NCBI GenBank assembly: GCA_964343835.1
Contig: CAYFKR010000004.1
Location: forward strand, 1 to 64,000
Source of the DNA: CALEMW01 sp964343835
Lineage (GTDB): Bacteria; Krumholzibacteriota; Krumholzibacteriia; LZORAL124-64-63
Length of the DNA stretch: 64,000 nt
Direction: 5' to 3'
In this document: one piece after another, positions 1 to 9,314 of the stretch
How the letters are laid out: each line of letters begins with the position of its first letter
How positions within the stretch are numbered: the stretch's first letter is position 1
Position numbers and translations under genes: made by a program
Notes under the pieces: model-generated
What the model was told of the DNA's origin: nothing
What the model saw: only the letters and a program-made list of their open reading frames with translations
Databases searched by the model: none

Positions 1-1
1 C

Positions 2-2252
2 GTGTGGCCGGCGCTGGACCTGTCGGTGGTCACCGACCACGAGTTCTTCGAGCGGTACCGCCGCCAGGGCCGCGTGCGCCACAAGGGCTCGGGCATCGTC
101 AAGGACCGCGCCAGCCTGAAGGCCGGCGAGTTCGTGGTGCACCTGGAGTACGGCGTGGGGCGCTACCGCGGCCTGACGCGCATCACCGTCGAGGGCACCG
201 AGCGCGAGTGCCTTGAGATCGAGTACGCGGACCAGGGCAAGGTCTACGTGCCGGTGGAGAACATCGACCAGGTGGAGCGCCACACCACCGACACCGACGC
301 CTCGCCGCCGCTGGCCCGCCTGGGCTCGGGCGCGTGGGTGAAGGTCACCAAGAAGGCGCGCAAGGCCATCCGCGCCATGGCCGCCGATCTGCTGGAGCTG
401 TACGCCGCCCGCGAGGCCATCCCCGGCCACGCCCACACCCCGGACGGCGCCATGCAGCGGGCCATGGAGGACAGCTTCCTGCACGAACCCACCGTGGACC
501 AGCTGTCGGCCATCGAGCAGGTGAAGCGGGACATGGAGCGCCGGCGGCCCATGGACCGGCTGGTCTGCGGCGACGTGGGCTTCGGCAAGACCGAGGTGGC
601 CATGCGGGCGGCGTTCAAGGCGGTGATGGGCGGCAAGCAGGTGGCCGTGCTCTGCCCCANNNNNNNNNNNNNNNNNNNNNNNNNNNNNNNNNNNNNNNNN
701 NNNNNNNNNNNNNNNNNNNNNNNNNNNNNNNNNNNNNNNNNNNNNNNNNNNNNNNNNNNNNNNNNCCACACTGCTGGCCGGTCAGCACGGCGAGACCTTC
801 GGCGAGCGCTTCCGCGACTTCCCCGTGTCGGTGGGCGTGCTCAGCCGCTTCCAGTCGCCGGCCGAGTCGCGCGAGATCACCCAGCGGGCGCGCGACGGCA
901 AGCTGGACATCCTCATCGGCACCCACCGGCTGCTGTCCCGGGACGTGCGCTTCGGGCGCCTGGGCCTGCTCATCGTGGACGAGCAGCGCTTCGGCGTGCG
1001 CCACAAGGAGCGCCTGAAGGAGCTGAAGAAGACCGTCGACGTCATGACGCTGTCGGCCACGCCCATTCCGCGCACGCTCTACCTGGCGCTCATGGGCGCC
1101 CGGGACATGTCGCTGATCAACACGCCGCCGCGGGACCGCCTGCCCATCCACACCGAGCTGTGCACCTTCAGCGACGAGGTGCTCACCGAGGCGGTGCTGC
1201 GCGAGCTGCACCGCGGCGGCCAGGTGTTCTTCGTGCACAACCGCGTGCAGACCATCGAGAGCGTCTGCGACCACATCCGGCGGCTGCTGCCCTCGGTGCG
1301 CGTGGCCCACGCCCACGGGCAGATGAAGGAGGAGCAGCTCGAGGAGATCATGCGGCGCTTCCTGGCCCACGAGTACGACGTGCTGGTGACCACCACCATC
1401 ATCGAGTCGGGCCTGGACATGCCGCGGGTCAACACCCTGGTGGTCGACCGCGCCGACCGCTTCGGCCTGGCCCAGCTCTACCAGCTGCGGGGCCGCGTCG
1501 GGCGCTCCAACCAGCGCGCCTTCGCCTACCTCATGACGCCGCCGGGGGAGAAGCTGACCGCCGAGGCGCGCCGCCGCCTGGGGGCGCTGGAGGAGTTCCA
1601 GGCCCTGGGTTCGGGCTACCACATCGCCATGCGCGACCTGGAGATCCGCGGCGCCGGCAACCTGCTGGGCGAGGAGCAGTCCGGCCACATGGAGGCCATC
1701 GGCTTCGACCTCTACTGCCGCCTGCTGGACGAGGCCGTCCGCGACCTCAAGGGCGACGGCGCCAGCGCCCTGCTGGACGTGAAGGTGGACCTGCGTCTGC
1801 CCGCCTACCTGCCCGACGACTACGTCAACGACCCCGAGACCAAGATGGAGCTCTACCGGCGCCTGGGCCGGGTCCGGGAGGACCGGGCCATCGGCTGGCT
1901 CCGCGAGGAGATCCACGACCGCTTCGGCCCCATGCCCCCGCCGGTGGCCAATCTGCTGGACGTGGCGCGGATCCGACTGCTGGCCGCCCGCAACGGCGTG
2001 GAGGAGATCCGTGCGGGTCGTCAGGGACTGAATATCTTTTTCGCTGGCGGCCGCGAGCCTTCCCCGCCTATAATTCGGGGTTTGATGGGAACCGGGCCCA
2101 AGGGCCTGCAGTTCAAGGCCGTCGATCAATTCGTCATGAAGGTCCCCGTCCAGAGCGATCAACCCGGCGCGGCCGCCTACGCCGTCCTCGACCTGGTCGA
2201 TCGCCTCAGAGCCGAAACGACCGGGGAATCATCCCGCAAGGAGTCGTCATGA
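2..2252 (+). CDS. mfd: Transcription-repair coupling factor Mfd, 3' part (5' end outside window, interrupted by N run)
   Basis: Superfamily 2 DNA translocase that removes stalled RNA polymerase and recruits UvrA. The fragment starts in the linker before the RNA-polymerase-interacting domain (VVHLEYGVGRYRG, KVYVPVENIDQVERH). The helicase motor follows: Walker A GDVGFGKTE near 570-597, SATPIPRTL near 1050, and TTIIESGLDMP and QLRGRVGRS in the second RecA lobe. The C-terminal domain ends in LPDDYVNDPETKMELYRRL. The frame changes across the N run at 660-765, but the flanks join exactly if the Ns are removed (see findings). Motif II reads VDEQRFGVRHKE, where family members have VDEEQRFG or VDEEHRFG, so one residue is missing. 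The stop overlaps the next start as ATGA. The family assignment is certain. The motif II defect may be an assembly error. Confidence 0.96.
660..765. other. Run of 106 Ns (assembly gap) inside mfd
   Basis: The ambiguous bases run from 660 to 765. The last complete codons before the gap read VAVLCP plus a lone A, and the first bases after it are CC followed by codons for TLLAGQH. A plus CC gives ACC (Thr), producing LCPTTLLAGQH, which matches the family motif VPTTLLAQQH with no missing residue. The gap is therefore probably an artificial spacer rather than lost sequence. Confidence 0.95.
2069..2074 (+). promoter_or_regulatory. Perfect TATAAT -10-like hexamer inside the 3' end of mfd
   Basis: TATAAT stands out in GC-rich coding sequence about 175 bases upstream of the foldase lipoprotein gene. 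It is flanked by a CCCCG/CGGGG inverted repeat. No convincing -35 hexamer lies 16-18 bases upstream. It could be an internal promoter for the two foldase genes, or chance. Confidence 0.3.
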
Positions 2253-4060
2253 CCGCGTTCCGTTCCACCCGGCCCGGGCTTTCGGGCCGGCTCGTTCCGT
2301 CCGTCCTGCTCACCTGCCTGTTCTCCCTCGCCCTGCTGGGCGGCTGCGGAGGCGGCGGCGAGGACGGCGACTCCGTCCTGGCCCTCGTCGGCGACCGCGA
2401 GGTCACCCGCGAGTACTACGAGGACCGCCTGTCCAATTTCCGGGCCGAGGACCTGCCCGTGGGCGACGACGGCCTGATCGTCGACACCGCCACCCTGGAG
2501 GGCAAGCGCGCCTTCCTGCAGGTCATCATCAACAAGGAGCTCATGGCCCTCAAGGCGGCCGACCTGGGCTTCGACCAGGAGCCCCAGGTCCAGGGCACCA
2601 TCAACGCCGTCAGCGAGTACAAGGCCGGCGAGCTCATGCACGAGGAGCTGATCAAGGCTCCGGCGGAGAACGTCACCGACGCGCAGATCGACGACTACTA
2701 CGCCAAGCTGGGCACCGCCCGCGACTTCCACTTCCTGATCTGCAATTTCCGCGACGACGCCGTGGCCGCCCGCGAGAAGCTGCTCCAGGGCGAGCTGTGG
2801 GAGGACGTGGCCGAGGAGTTCAACGACGGCTCCCGCGGCCCCAACGACGACTACACCGTGCGCATGAACTTCGGCCGCGTCGAGGACGTGTTCGAGGAAG
2901 TCATGTTCGGCCTCGAGATCGGTGAGATCTCCGAGCCCCTGGAGACGGTCTACGGCTACTGGATCCTGCGCCTCGACGCCGTGGTCGACACCAAGCGTCC
3001 CGAGATGGACGAGGCCTTCCGCGAGCGGATCCGCCAGTCCCTGACCGCCAAGGCCGTGAACCTGAGCCGCACCGAGTTCATCGCGGCCAGCCGCGAGAAG
3101 CACGAGTTCTTCATGGACGAGACCGCCCTGTGGACCGTCTACAACGGCATGCCGGAGAAGGAGGAGATCCTGGATCCGGTGACCCAGAAGCCCGTTCCCC
3201 AGAGCGAGCTGCAGCCCCTGGACGTCCCCTCCAGCGAGCTGGACCGCGTGTTCTTCTCCGTGAAGACGGACCTCGACGGCGAGCCCGACGTGTGGACCGT
3301 CGGCGACTACAAGGCCGCGTACGACGCCATGAGCGTGTTCGCCCGTCCCAAGCGCGGCGAGCTGCTCGGCGGCGTGCGTCGCAAGATCCTGGCCGACATG
3401 GTGGACCGGCGCCTGCTGATCTCCGAGGCCCGCGAGCGCGGCTACTTCGAGCGCCGCGAGGTCGTGGGCGACGCCCGCGAGAAGGCCGAGCAGGGCATGA
3501 TCACCAAGCTCCACGCCGAGGTCGTGACCTTCAAGGAGACCATCACCCCCGAGGAGATGGACGCCTTCTGGGCCGAGCACCGCCACGAGTACCTGAAGAA
3601 CGAGGTGCGCAAGGGCCGGGTCGTGTACTGCATCGACCGCGAGACCGCGGACAGGGCCCAGGCCGACGCCGTCGCCGGCCGCGACTGGCCCCTGATCCTC
3701 GACGCCCACGGCGCCAACCCCGAGAACAAGCAGGCCGGCGGTGCCATCGAGATCGCCAGCAACGGGACCGGCTCCATGCGCGACGCCTTCTTCTCCATGG
3801 CCGCGCCCGGCGTGCTGCCCGAGCCCGTGCCCGTGCAGGGCGGCTGGGGCGTGGCGCGCCTGGACGAGATCGAGCCCAGCCGGAACCTGGAGCTGACCGA
3901 GGTCATCGAGCAGGTGGGCGACCGCATCAAGGCCGTCCGCAAGAACGACGCCCTCAACGCCCTGCTCGACGAGTGGACCGAGGAGTACGGGGTGACCGTC
4001 CACGACGACGCCCTCGCTGCGACCCGCTCCTGGAACGAGCTGACGGCCGAGAACCAGTAG
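2249..4060 (+). CDS. Lipoprotein peptidyl-prolyl isomerase, SurA/PpiC-like
   Basis: Predicted periplasmic, lipid-anchored foldase of 603 residues. A lipoprotein signal occupies residues 1-33, with lipobox LGGC and the acylated Cys at 33, followed by a Gly-rich linker. A SurA-type N-terminal chaperone region follows (VLALVGDREVTREYYEDRLSNF, INKELMALKAADLGF). A parvulin-like domain lies near residues 150-250 (FHFLICNF, GEISEPLETVYGYWILRLD) and a second, more degenerate one near residues 450-550 (KGRVVYCIDR, VPVQGGWGVARLDEIE). It starts inside the mfd stop (ATGA overlap) and precedes a second foldase gene, so the pair probably serves outer-membrane or secreted protein folding. Isomerase activity is inferred from the fold and may be weak or lost in the degenerate repeat. 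Confidence 0.85.
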   Translation: MTAFRSTRPGLSGRLVPSVLLTCLFSLALLGGCGGGGEDGDSVLALVGDREVTREYYEDRLSNFRAEDLPVGDDGLIVDTATLEGKRAFLQVIINKELMALKAADLGFDQEPQVQGTINAVSEYKAGELMHEELIKAPAENVTDAQIDDYYAKLGTARDFHFLICNFRDDAVAAREKLLQGELWEDVAEEFNDGSRGPNDDYTVRMNFGRVEDVFEEVMFGLEIGEISEPLETVYGYWILRLDAVVDTKRPEMDEAFRERIRQSLTAKAVNLSRTEFIAASREKHEFFMDETALWTVYNGMPEKEEILDPVTQKPVPQSELQPLDVPSSELDRVFFSVKTDLDGEPDVWTVGDYKAAYDAMSVFARPKRGELLGGVRRKILADMVDRRLLISEARERGYFERREVVGDAREKAEQGMITKLHAEVVTFKETITPEEMDAFWAEHRHEYLKNEVRKGRVVYCIDRETADRAQADAVAGRDWPLILDAHGANPENKQAGGAIEIASNGTGSMRDAFFSMAAPGVLPEPVPVQGGWGVARLDEIEPSRNLELTEVIEQVGDRIKAVRKNDALNALLDEWTEEYGVTVHDDALAATRSWNELTAENQ

Positions 4061-4079
4061 GACCCCCGAGTCCCGCGGA

Positions 4080-4105
4080 CGCCGGGGGGAGCGATCCCCC
4101 CGGCG
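4080..4105 (+). other. Intercistronic hairpin with GCGA tetraloop
   Basis: CGCCGGGGGGA (4080-4090) pairs perfectly with TCCCCCCGGCG (4095-4105) around a GCGA (GNRA-type) loop. There is no T tract after it. It lies between the two foldase genes, so it may attenuate or stabilise the polycistronic message rather than terminate it. Confidence 0.6.
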
Positions 4106-4127
4106 TTCGTCCGAAAGGACACTGCCC

Positions 4128-5447
4128 ATGCCGACGACCGCCGCTGTCCGGATCCTGGCCGCCTGCCTCGCCCTCGGGGCCCTGGCACCGGCCCTGGCCC
4201 AGGACGGTCCCGCCGCCTCCCCGGAGCTGGTGGACCGCATCCTGGTGATCGTGGACGAGGAGGCCATCCTCCTCAGCGAGCTGGAGCGCGAGGTGGCCCT
4301 CTACCACCTGGAGGCCCGCAACGCCGGCCGCGAGGTGGAGCTCTCCGACGCCGAGGTGCGCGAGGACGTGCTGAAGCGCCTGGTGGAGAGCAAGCTCATC
4401 ATCGCCGCGGCACGCCAGGAGGAGATCGAGATCTCCGACGAGTCCATCGCCCGCGAGGTGCAGGGCAACATCGACCAGCTCGTGCGCTATTACGGATCCC
4501 GAGCCGCCCTGGAGCGGGCCCTGGACGACGAGGGCATGACCCTTTCCGACTACCGCAAGCGCGCCCGCACCCAGCTGCGCGACCAGCACTACATGCGGGC
4601 GGTGATCCACCGCTTCATCCGCCCCCGGGTGGAGGTGCGCGAGGACGAGGTGGACGCCTGGTACGCCGAGCACGAGGCCGAGATCCCGTCGATGCCCGAC
4701 AGCCTGGCCCTGTCCAACATCCTGGTGCCGGTGGAGCCCGATCCCGCCGCCCAGCAGGAGATCCAGCGCAAGCTGGGCGTGGTGCTGCAGGAGCTGGGCG
4801 CCGGCCGCGCCTTCGCCGACGTCGCCCGCGACCACTCCGAGGGCCCCGCCGCCTCCCGCGGCGGCCGCATCGGCCGCGTCAGCCAGGGCACCCTGTTCAG
4901 CCAGACCCTCGAGGACGCCGTCTTCTCCATGAACGTGGGCGAGACCAGCCCGCCGGTGGTGAGCGAGCGGGGCGTGCACCTGCTGCGCGTGGACGCCGCC
5001 GACGAGGAGGGCCGCACCGTCAGCCAGATCTTCTTCCCCCTCGAGCTCACCGAGGAGGACGTGGAACGCGCCCGCGGCCGCGCCGGCGTCGCCCATGCCC
5101 GGGTCGTCGGGGGAGAGGCCTTCGCCCTGGTGGCCAGCGAGACCAGCGCCGACCCCTCGTCGTCCACCCAGGGCGGCCGCCTCGGCACCTTCGCCCTGAC
5201 CGACCTGTCACCGGCCATCCAGGAGAAGCTGGCCGACGTGCAGGCGGGAGGCATGACCGAGCCGTTCCTGACGCCTGCGGGCTTCTACATCTTCCAGGTG
5301 CGCGAGCGCACCGCCGGCCACAAGCTGACCCTGGACGAGGTGCGCGAGAACGTGCGCCAGGCCGTGGAGAGCGAGAAGCTGGAAGCCGAGCTGGGCCGGT
5401 ACGTGGAGGAGCTGCGCGAGCGCTTCGTGGTGGACCACAAGAGCTGA
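4128..5447 (+). CDS. SurA-like periplasmic chaperone/peptidyl-prolyl isomerase
   Basis: 439 residues, the usual length for SurA. A cleavable signal peptide covers residues 1-24 (ending PALA). The SurA N-terminal hallmark VDRILVIVDEEAILLSELE follows, then a helical chaperone core (VKRLVESKLIIAAA-like). A well-kept parvulin domain occupies about residues 195-290 (SNILVPVEPD, FADVARDHSEGPAASRGGRIG, GETSPPVVSERGVHLLRV), and a second covers about 295-400 (ASETSADPSSSTQGGRLG, FLTPAGFYIFQVRE). The ATG is preceded by AAAGGA. The family role is to escort unfolded outer-membrane proteins across the periplasm. The nearby barrel-like protein and the secreted proteases are plausible clients, but that is inference. 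Confidence 0.9.
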   Translation: MPTTAAVRILAACLALGALAPALAQDGPAASPELVDRILVIVDEEAILLSELEREVALYHLEARNAGREVELSDAEVREDVLKRLVESKLIIAAARQEEIEISDESIAREVQGNIDQLVRYYGSRAALERALDDEGMTLSDYRKRARTQLRDQHYMRAVIHRFIRPRVEVREDEVDAWYAEHEAEIPSMPDSLALSNILVPVEPDPAAQQEIQRKLGVVLQELGAGRAFADVARDHSEGPAASRGGRIGRVSQGTLFSQTLEDAVFSMNVGETSPPVVSERGVHLLRVDAADEEGRTVSQIFFPLELTEEDVERARGRAGVAHARVVGGEAFALVASETSADPSSSTQGGRLGTFALTDLSPAIQEKLADVQAGGMTEPFLTPAGFYIFQVRERTAGHKLTLDEVRENVRQAVESEKLEAELGRYVEELRERFVVDHKS

Positions 5448-5473
5448 CCCGCGTCGCCGGGAGAGGAGGGGCC

Positions 5474-6679
5474 TTGGCCCGAGGATTCGCAGGACGACGC
5501 GACATCGTGGAGCGGCTGCTCCGGCTGGCCCGCGAGGGCCGACTGGGGCAGTCGTATCTCTTTGTCGGCCCCGAGGGCAGCGGCAAGGAGCTCACGGCCC
5601 TCGAGCTGGCCCGCCTGATCAATTGCTCCACGCCCGACGTCTGCGCCGACGAACCGGCCTGCGAGAGCTGCCGCAAGGCCGTGACCTTCCAGCATCCCGA
5701 CATCCGCTGGATCGGACCGGCGCCCGCCAGCTCCGGCGACGCCGACGCCGCCCGCCTGTTCGCGGCCAAGCAGGAGGACCCCTTCCACCAGCCGGCCTGG
5801 GCCTCCAGCAGCGAGGTGCTGATCGGCGACCCGGACCACCCCGGTCCCCTGACCGTCCGCTCCATCCTGCAGTTCCTGCGCCTCAAGCCCTTCCAGGGCA
5901 CCACCAAGGTGGCCGTGGTGGCCGACGCCCACCGCCTGCGCGCCGGCGCGGCCAACGCCTTCCTGAAGGCCCTGGAGGAGCCCCCGGCCGACGCCCTGAT
6001 CCTGCTGCTGTCGTCGGTGCGGGCCGGCGTGCTGCCCACCATCCAGTCCCGCTGCCAGCGCATCCCGGTACAGCCCTACGGCGCCGACGAGCTGACGGAC
6101 CTGCTGGCCGGCCTCTACGGCCTGGACCGCGCCCACGCCGAGGGCCTGGCCCGCCTCGGGGGCGGCAACGCCCGCCGCGCGGCGCGCCTGCGCCTGCCCA
6201 TGCCCCGGGCCGTGGCTGCCTGGGCCCTCGAGATCGCGACCGCGGCTGGCGAGGGCCGCGGCGGCACGGCCATGATGGCCGCCGAACTGCTCCACAAGGG
6301 CGTGCTGCCGGACTCCGTGGTCGAGCGCGTGAACGGGGAGGGCGGCGAGGGCACGCCCCTGCGCAATTCCCCCGTCAAGGAGCTGCCGGGGCGCCGCGAG
6401 CGGGCGATCCTGCTGGGAGAAATGCTCCATCTGATCTACAGTGACATCCTGGGATTCGCCGTCCGCGGCGACGACTGCGAGCCGACCCTGGCCGCCGCCG
6501 CGCAGTGGACGTCGGCCCAGGCCGCGCGGCGCACGCCGCAGTCCCTGCTGGCGGACCTGCGCCGCATCGAGGACGCCCGACGCGACGTGGACCGCAACCT
6601 CAACATCGGCCTGGTGATGGCCGTGCTCTTCCGGGAGTTGAGCGACCATGCCCGAGCAGACCGGACCGCCGCGGTCTGA
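5474..6679 (+). CDS. holB: DNA polymerase III delta' subunit (clamp-loader AAA+ protein)
   Basis: 401 residues. AAA+ clamp-loader subunit that helps place the sliding clamp on DNA. Walker A-like GPEGSGKE lies at residues 32-39. Four cysteines at 51, 57, 63 and 66 form the zinc module seen in DnaX/HolB proteins. ANAFLKALEEPP and TIQSRCQRI are typical of the delta'/gamma family. The start is a TTG chosen because GGGAGAGGAGG lies just upstream and the first domain begins within 25 residues. Its end overlaps ricT by 32 bases, an arrangement also seen in Bacillus (holB next to yaaT). Confidence 0.9.
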   Translation: MARGFAGRRDIVERLLRLAREGRLGQSYLFVGPEGSGKELTALELARLINCSTPDVCADEPACESCRKAVTFQHPDIRWIGPAPASSGDADAARLFAAKQEDPFHQPAWASSSEVLIGDPDHPGPLTVRSILQFLRLKPFQGTTKVAVVADAHRLRAGAANAFLKALEEPPADALILLLSSVRAGVLPTIQSRCQRIPVQPYGADELTDLLAGLYGLDRAHAEGLARLGGGNARRAARLRLPMPRAVAAWALEIATAAGEGRGGTAMMAAELLHKGVLPDSVVERVNGEGGEGTPLRNSPVKELPGRRERAILLGEMLHLIYSDILGFAVRGDDCEPTLAAAAQWTSAQAARRTPQSLLADLRRIEDARRDVDRNLNIGLVMAVLFRELSDHARADRTAAV

Positions 6680-7649
6680 CAAGCCCGATCGCAAACGCCC
6701 GCCGCGACGGGGACGTCGCGGTCGCGGCGGTGCGCCGGGCGGCGGCCGCAACGGCGACGCTCCGGGGCCGGCCCGCAAACCCGACGGCGGCGTGGTCATC
6801 GTGCAGTTCAAGGGACACCGCAAGGCCTGCTACCACAACGACCACGACGTGGAACTGCGCGTGGGCGACTACTGCCTGGTGGAGGCCGACCGCGGGCGCG
6901 ACCTCGGCCGCGTGTGCTACGTGGGGGAGGGCTCGCCCCAGTGGTGGCGCGAGGCCGGGCGGCAGGGCGTGCTGGCCCGGGCCGACGCCCAGCAGCTCCA
7001 GCGCCTCCACGAGAACCGCGCCGACGAGTGGGACGACTACGACATCTGCCTGGAGAAGATCCAGAAGCGGAACCTCAGCATGCAGCTCGTCAGCGTGGAA
7101 CGGCAGTTCGACCGCAACAAGATCACCTTCTTCTTCACGGCCGAGAAGCGCGTGGACTTCCGCCAGCTCGTGAAGGACCTCGCCGCCATCTTCCGCACCC
7201 GCATCGAGCTGCGCCAGATCGGCGTGCGCGACGAGGCCAAGATGAAGGGCGGCCTGGGCGTGTGCGGCCGCGAACTCTGCTGCAGCACGTTCATGCACGG
7301 CTTCAACCCCGTGACCCTGAAGATGGCCAAGGCCCAGCAGCTCCCCCTGAGTCCCAACAAGCTGTCCGGCCTGTGCGGCCGGCTGCGCTGCTGCCTGGCC
7401 TACGAGCACAAGGGCTACGCCGAGGTGCAGAAACGCATGCCCCGGGTCGGGACGCCCGTGGAGGTGGACGGGAGCAGGGGCCGGGTCCGCAAGATCGATC
7501 TTCTGCGCGAGACCGCCACGGTGATGCTGGAGGACTCCGGCGATCACGTCGTCCGCCCCGTGACCGACCTGAGCTGGGACACCGACAGGGATCTCCCGCG
7601 GCCCAGGGCCAAGGGCGGATCCAAGGGCTGCTGCAAGGGCAAGCACTGA
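6648..7649 (+). CDS. ricT: PSP1-domain protein RicT (YaaT-like)
   Basis: 333 residues. A basic, disordered N-terminal tail of about 45 residues precedes the PSP1 domain. The family signature is clear: GGLGVCGRELCCSTF and LSGLCGRLRCCLAYE carry the conserved paired cysteines, which in the Ric/YlbF-YmcA-YaaT complex are linked to iron-sulfur binding and RNase Y-dependent mRNA maturation. In this organism that role is inferred. A further Cys-rich end (KGCCKGKH) may be a metal-binding tail. The ATG lies inside the holB end, preceded by GGGAG. Confidence 0.9.
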   Translation: MPEQTGPPRSDKPDRKRPPRRGRRGRGGAPGGGRNGDAPGPARKPDGGVVIVQFKGHRKACYHNDHDVELRVGDYCLVEADRGRDLGRVCYVGEGSPQWWREAGRQGVLARADAQQLQRLHENRADEWDDYDICLEKIQKRNLSMQLVSVERQFDRNKITFFFTAEKRVDFRQLVKDLAAIFRTRIELRQIGVRDEAKMKGGLGVCGRELCCSTFMHGFNPVTLKMAKAQQLPLSPNKLSGLCGRLRCCLAYEHKGYAEVQKRMPRVGTPVEVDGSRGRVRKIDLLRETATVMLEDSGDHVVRPVTDLSWDTDRDLPRPRAKGGSKGCCKGKH

Positions 7650-7665
7650 ACGGGGCGGAATCACG

Positions 7666-8466
7666 TTGCTCACCGACACCCATCTGCACCTGAACCGCGA
7701 CGAGTTCGACGGCGAGGTCGAAGCCGTTCTCGCGCGCGCCCGCGAGGCCGGCGTGACCCGTTTCCTGAATGTGGGCTACGACCTGGAGAGCAGCGAGGCC
7801 TCCCTGGAGCTGGCCCGTCGCCATCCGGGTATCCTGGCGTCGGTGGGCGTGCATCCCCATGACGCCCTGGACCTGGCCGACGCCGACGGCGCGATCACCC
7901 CGGCCGGCGAGCGCACCCTCGACCGCCTCGCCGAACTGGCGGCGGAACCCGAGGTGGTGGCCGTGGGGGAGATCGGCCTGGACTACTTCCGCGACCTCTC
8001 CCCCCGCCCGGCCCAGCACGCGGCCTTCCGCGCCCAGCTCGCCCTGGCCGACCGACTGGACCTGCCGGTGATCCTCCACATCCGCGACGCCTACGCCGAG
8101 GCCCGCACCGAGCTGGACGCCCACCTGCCCGCCCGCCGCGGCATCATGCACTCCTTCGCCGGCGACGCCGACGACGCGGCCTGGGGCACGGCCCGGGGCT
8201 TCCTGCTGGGCATCGGCGGCCCGGTCACGTACAAGACCAGCCGCCTGCCGGAGATCCTGACCACGGTCACGCCCCGCGACGTCGTGCTGGAGACCGACGC
8301 ACCCTGGCTGCCCCCGGTGCCCCACCGCGGCAAGCGCAACGAGCCCTCCTACCTGGCCCTGACGGCGGCGAAGGTGGCCGAGGTCTTCGGCATGGAGGTT
8401 CCGGACCTGGCGACCGCCGCCCGCGCCAACCTGGAGCGGCTGCTCGGCCTCGAGGTGGCCCCGTGA
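7666..8466 (+). CDS. TatD-family metal-dependent hydrolase/DNase
   Basis: 266 residues, the standard TatD length. Metal ligands are visible in order: DTHLHL at the N-terminus, GEIGLDYF near residue 105, HIRDA near 146, HSFAG near 163 and ETDAPWL near 208. The start is a TTG followed at once by the DTHLHL motif, which leaves no room for a later start. It ends overlapping the rsmA GTG. TatD proteins are 3'-5' exonucleases or deacylases. A repair or RNA-quality role fits the neighbours but is not shown. Confidence 0.9.
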   Translation: MLTDTHLHLNRDEFDGEVEAVLARAREAGVTRFLNVGYDLESSEASLELARRHPGILASVGVHPHDALDLADADGAITPAGERTLDRLAELAAEPEVVAVGEIGLDYFRDLSPRPAQHAAFRAQLALADRLDLPVILHIRDAYAEARTELDAHLPARRGIMHSFAGDADDAAWGTARGFLLGIGGPVTYKTSRLPEILTTVTPRDVVLETDAPWLPPVPHRGKRNEPSYLALTAAKVAEVFGMEVPDLATAARANLERLLGLEVAP

Positions 8467-9314
8467 GCGCCCCGGACCGCCCGAGCCAGCAGGAGCTGCT
8501 GCGCGCCCACGGCGTGAAGCCCACCAAGAAGCGCGGGCAGAACTTCCTGGTGGACGGCAACCTGGCCCGGGCCATCGCCGCCGACGTGCTGGAGCTGGGC
8601 ACGGACGTGCTGGAACTGGGCTGTGGCGGAGGCGCTCTCACGCGTCCCCTGCTGGATGCCGGGGCCCGCGTGACCGGTGTCGAGGTGGACCGCGGTCTCT
8701 GCGCCCTGTTGCGGCAGGAACTGGCGGAGGAGGAGCGCTTCGAGCTCCTGGAAGACGACATCGCGAGGCTGGACTGGGCCGCAGCCCTGGCCCGGGCCGG
8801 CGAACGGCCCGTCATGGCCGGCAATCTGCCCTACGTATTGACGAGTGAAGTCCTGTTCGCCCTTGCCGATCACAGGGAGCGGACGGCCGGCGGCGTGTTC
8901 ATGGTCCAGCGCGAGGTGGCCCAGCGCATCACGGCCGAACCGGGGGGCAAGGAATACGGCGTGCTGTCGGTGGTCCTGGGGTCCCTCTTCGAAACGGAAC
9001 TGGTGCGGCAGGTGCCCGCCAGCGTATTCTGGCCGCGGCCGGACGTGCAGTCGGCCATCGTGCGGCTGCGCCCGCTGGCGGAAAAGTGGGAACGCGAGGA
9101 GTTCCTGGCGTTCAAGGACGTGATCAAGTCCCTGTTCAACCAGCGCCGTAAACAGATCACGAGGAGCCTGCGCGGCCGCCTCGGCGGCGACGCCGAGGCC
9201 GCGGCCGACGTGCTCGAGCGGGCCGGCGTGGCCCCGAGCGACCGGCCGGAGCAGGTGGACAGGGAACGGTTGAGGATCGTGGCGAGACTGGTCGCCGAGC
9301 TGGAGCGTTCGTGA
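8463..9314 (+). CDS. rsmA: 16S rRNA dimethyladenosine transferase RsmA/KsgA
   Basis: 283 residues. Dimethylates the two adjacent adenosines of the 3'-terminal helix of 16S rRNA. The N-terminal KKRGQNFLVD motif, the SAM-binding LELGCGGGALT, the catalytic GNLPY (AGNLPYVLTSEVLF) and the C-terminal NQRRKQITRSL are all present. The GTG start overlaps the tatD stop by 4 bases (GTGA), implying translational coupling. Confidence 0.96.
   Translation: MSAPDRPSQQELLRAHGVKPTKKRGQNFLVDGNLARAIAADVLELGTDVLELGCGGGALTRPLLDAGARVTGVEVDRGLCALLRQELAEEERFELLEDDIARLDWAAALARAGERPVMAGNLPYVLTSEVLFALADHRERTAGGVFMVQREVAQRITAEPGGKEYGVLSVVLGSLFETELVRQVPASVFWPRPDVQSAIVRLRPLAEKWEREEFLAFKDVIKSLFNQRRKQITRSLRGRLGGDAEAAADVLERAGVAPSDRPEQVDRERLRIVARLVAELERS

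Noticed and set aside
2..4060. A single continuous frame joining the start of Mfd and the foldase lipoprotein
   Set aside because: The run between the Ns and 2249 is the wrong frame of mfd (arginine/proline-rich). Removing the Ns restores Mfd in the other frame, and the foldase starts at 2249.
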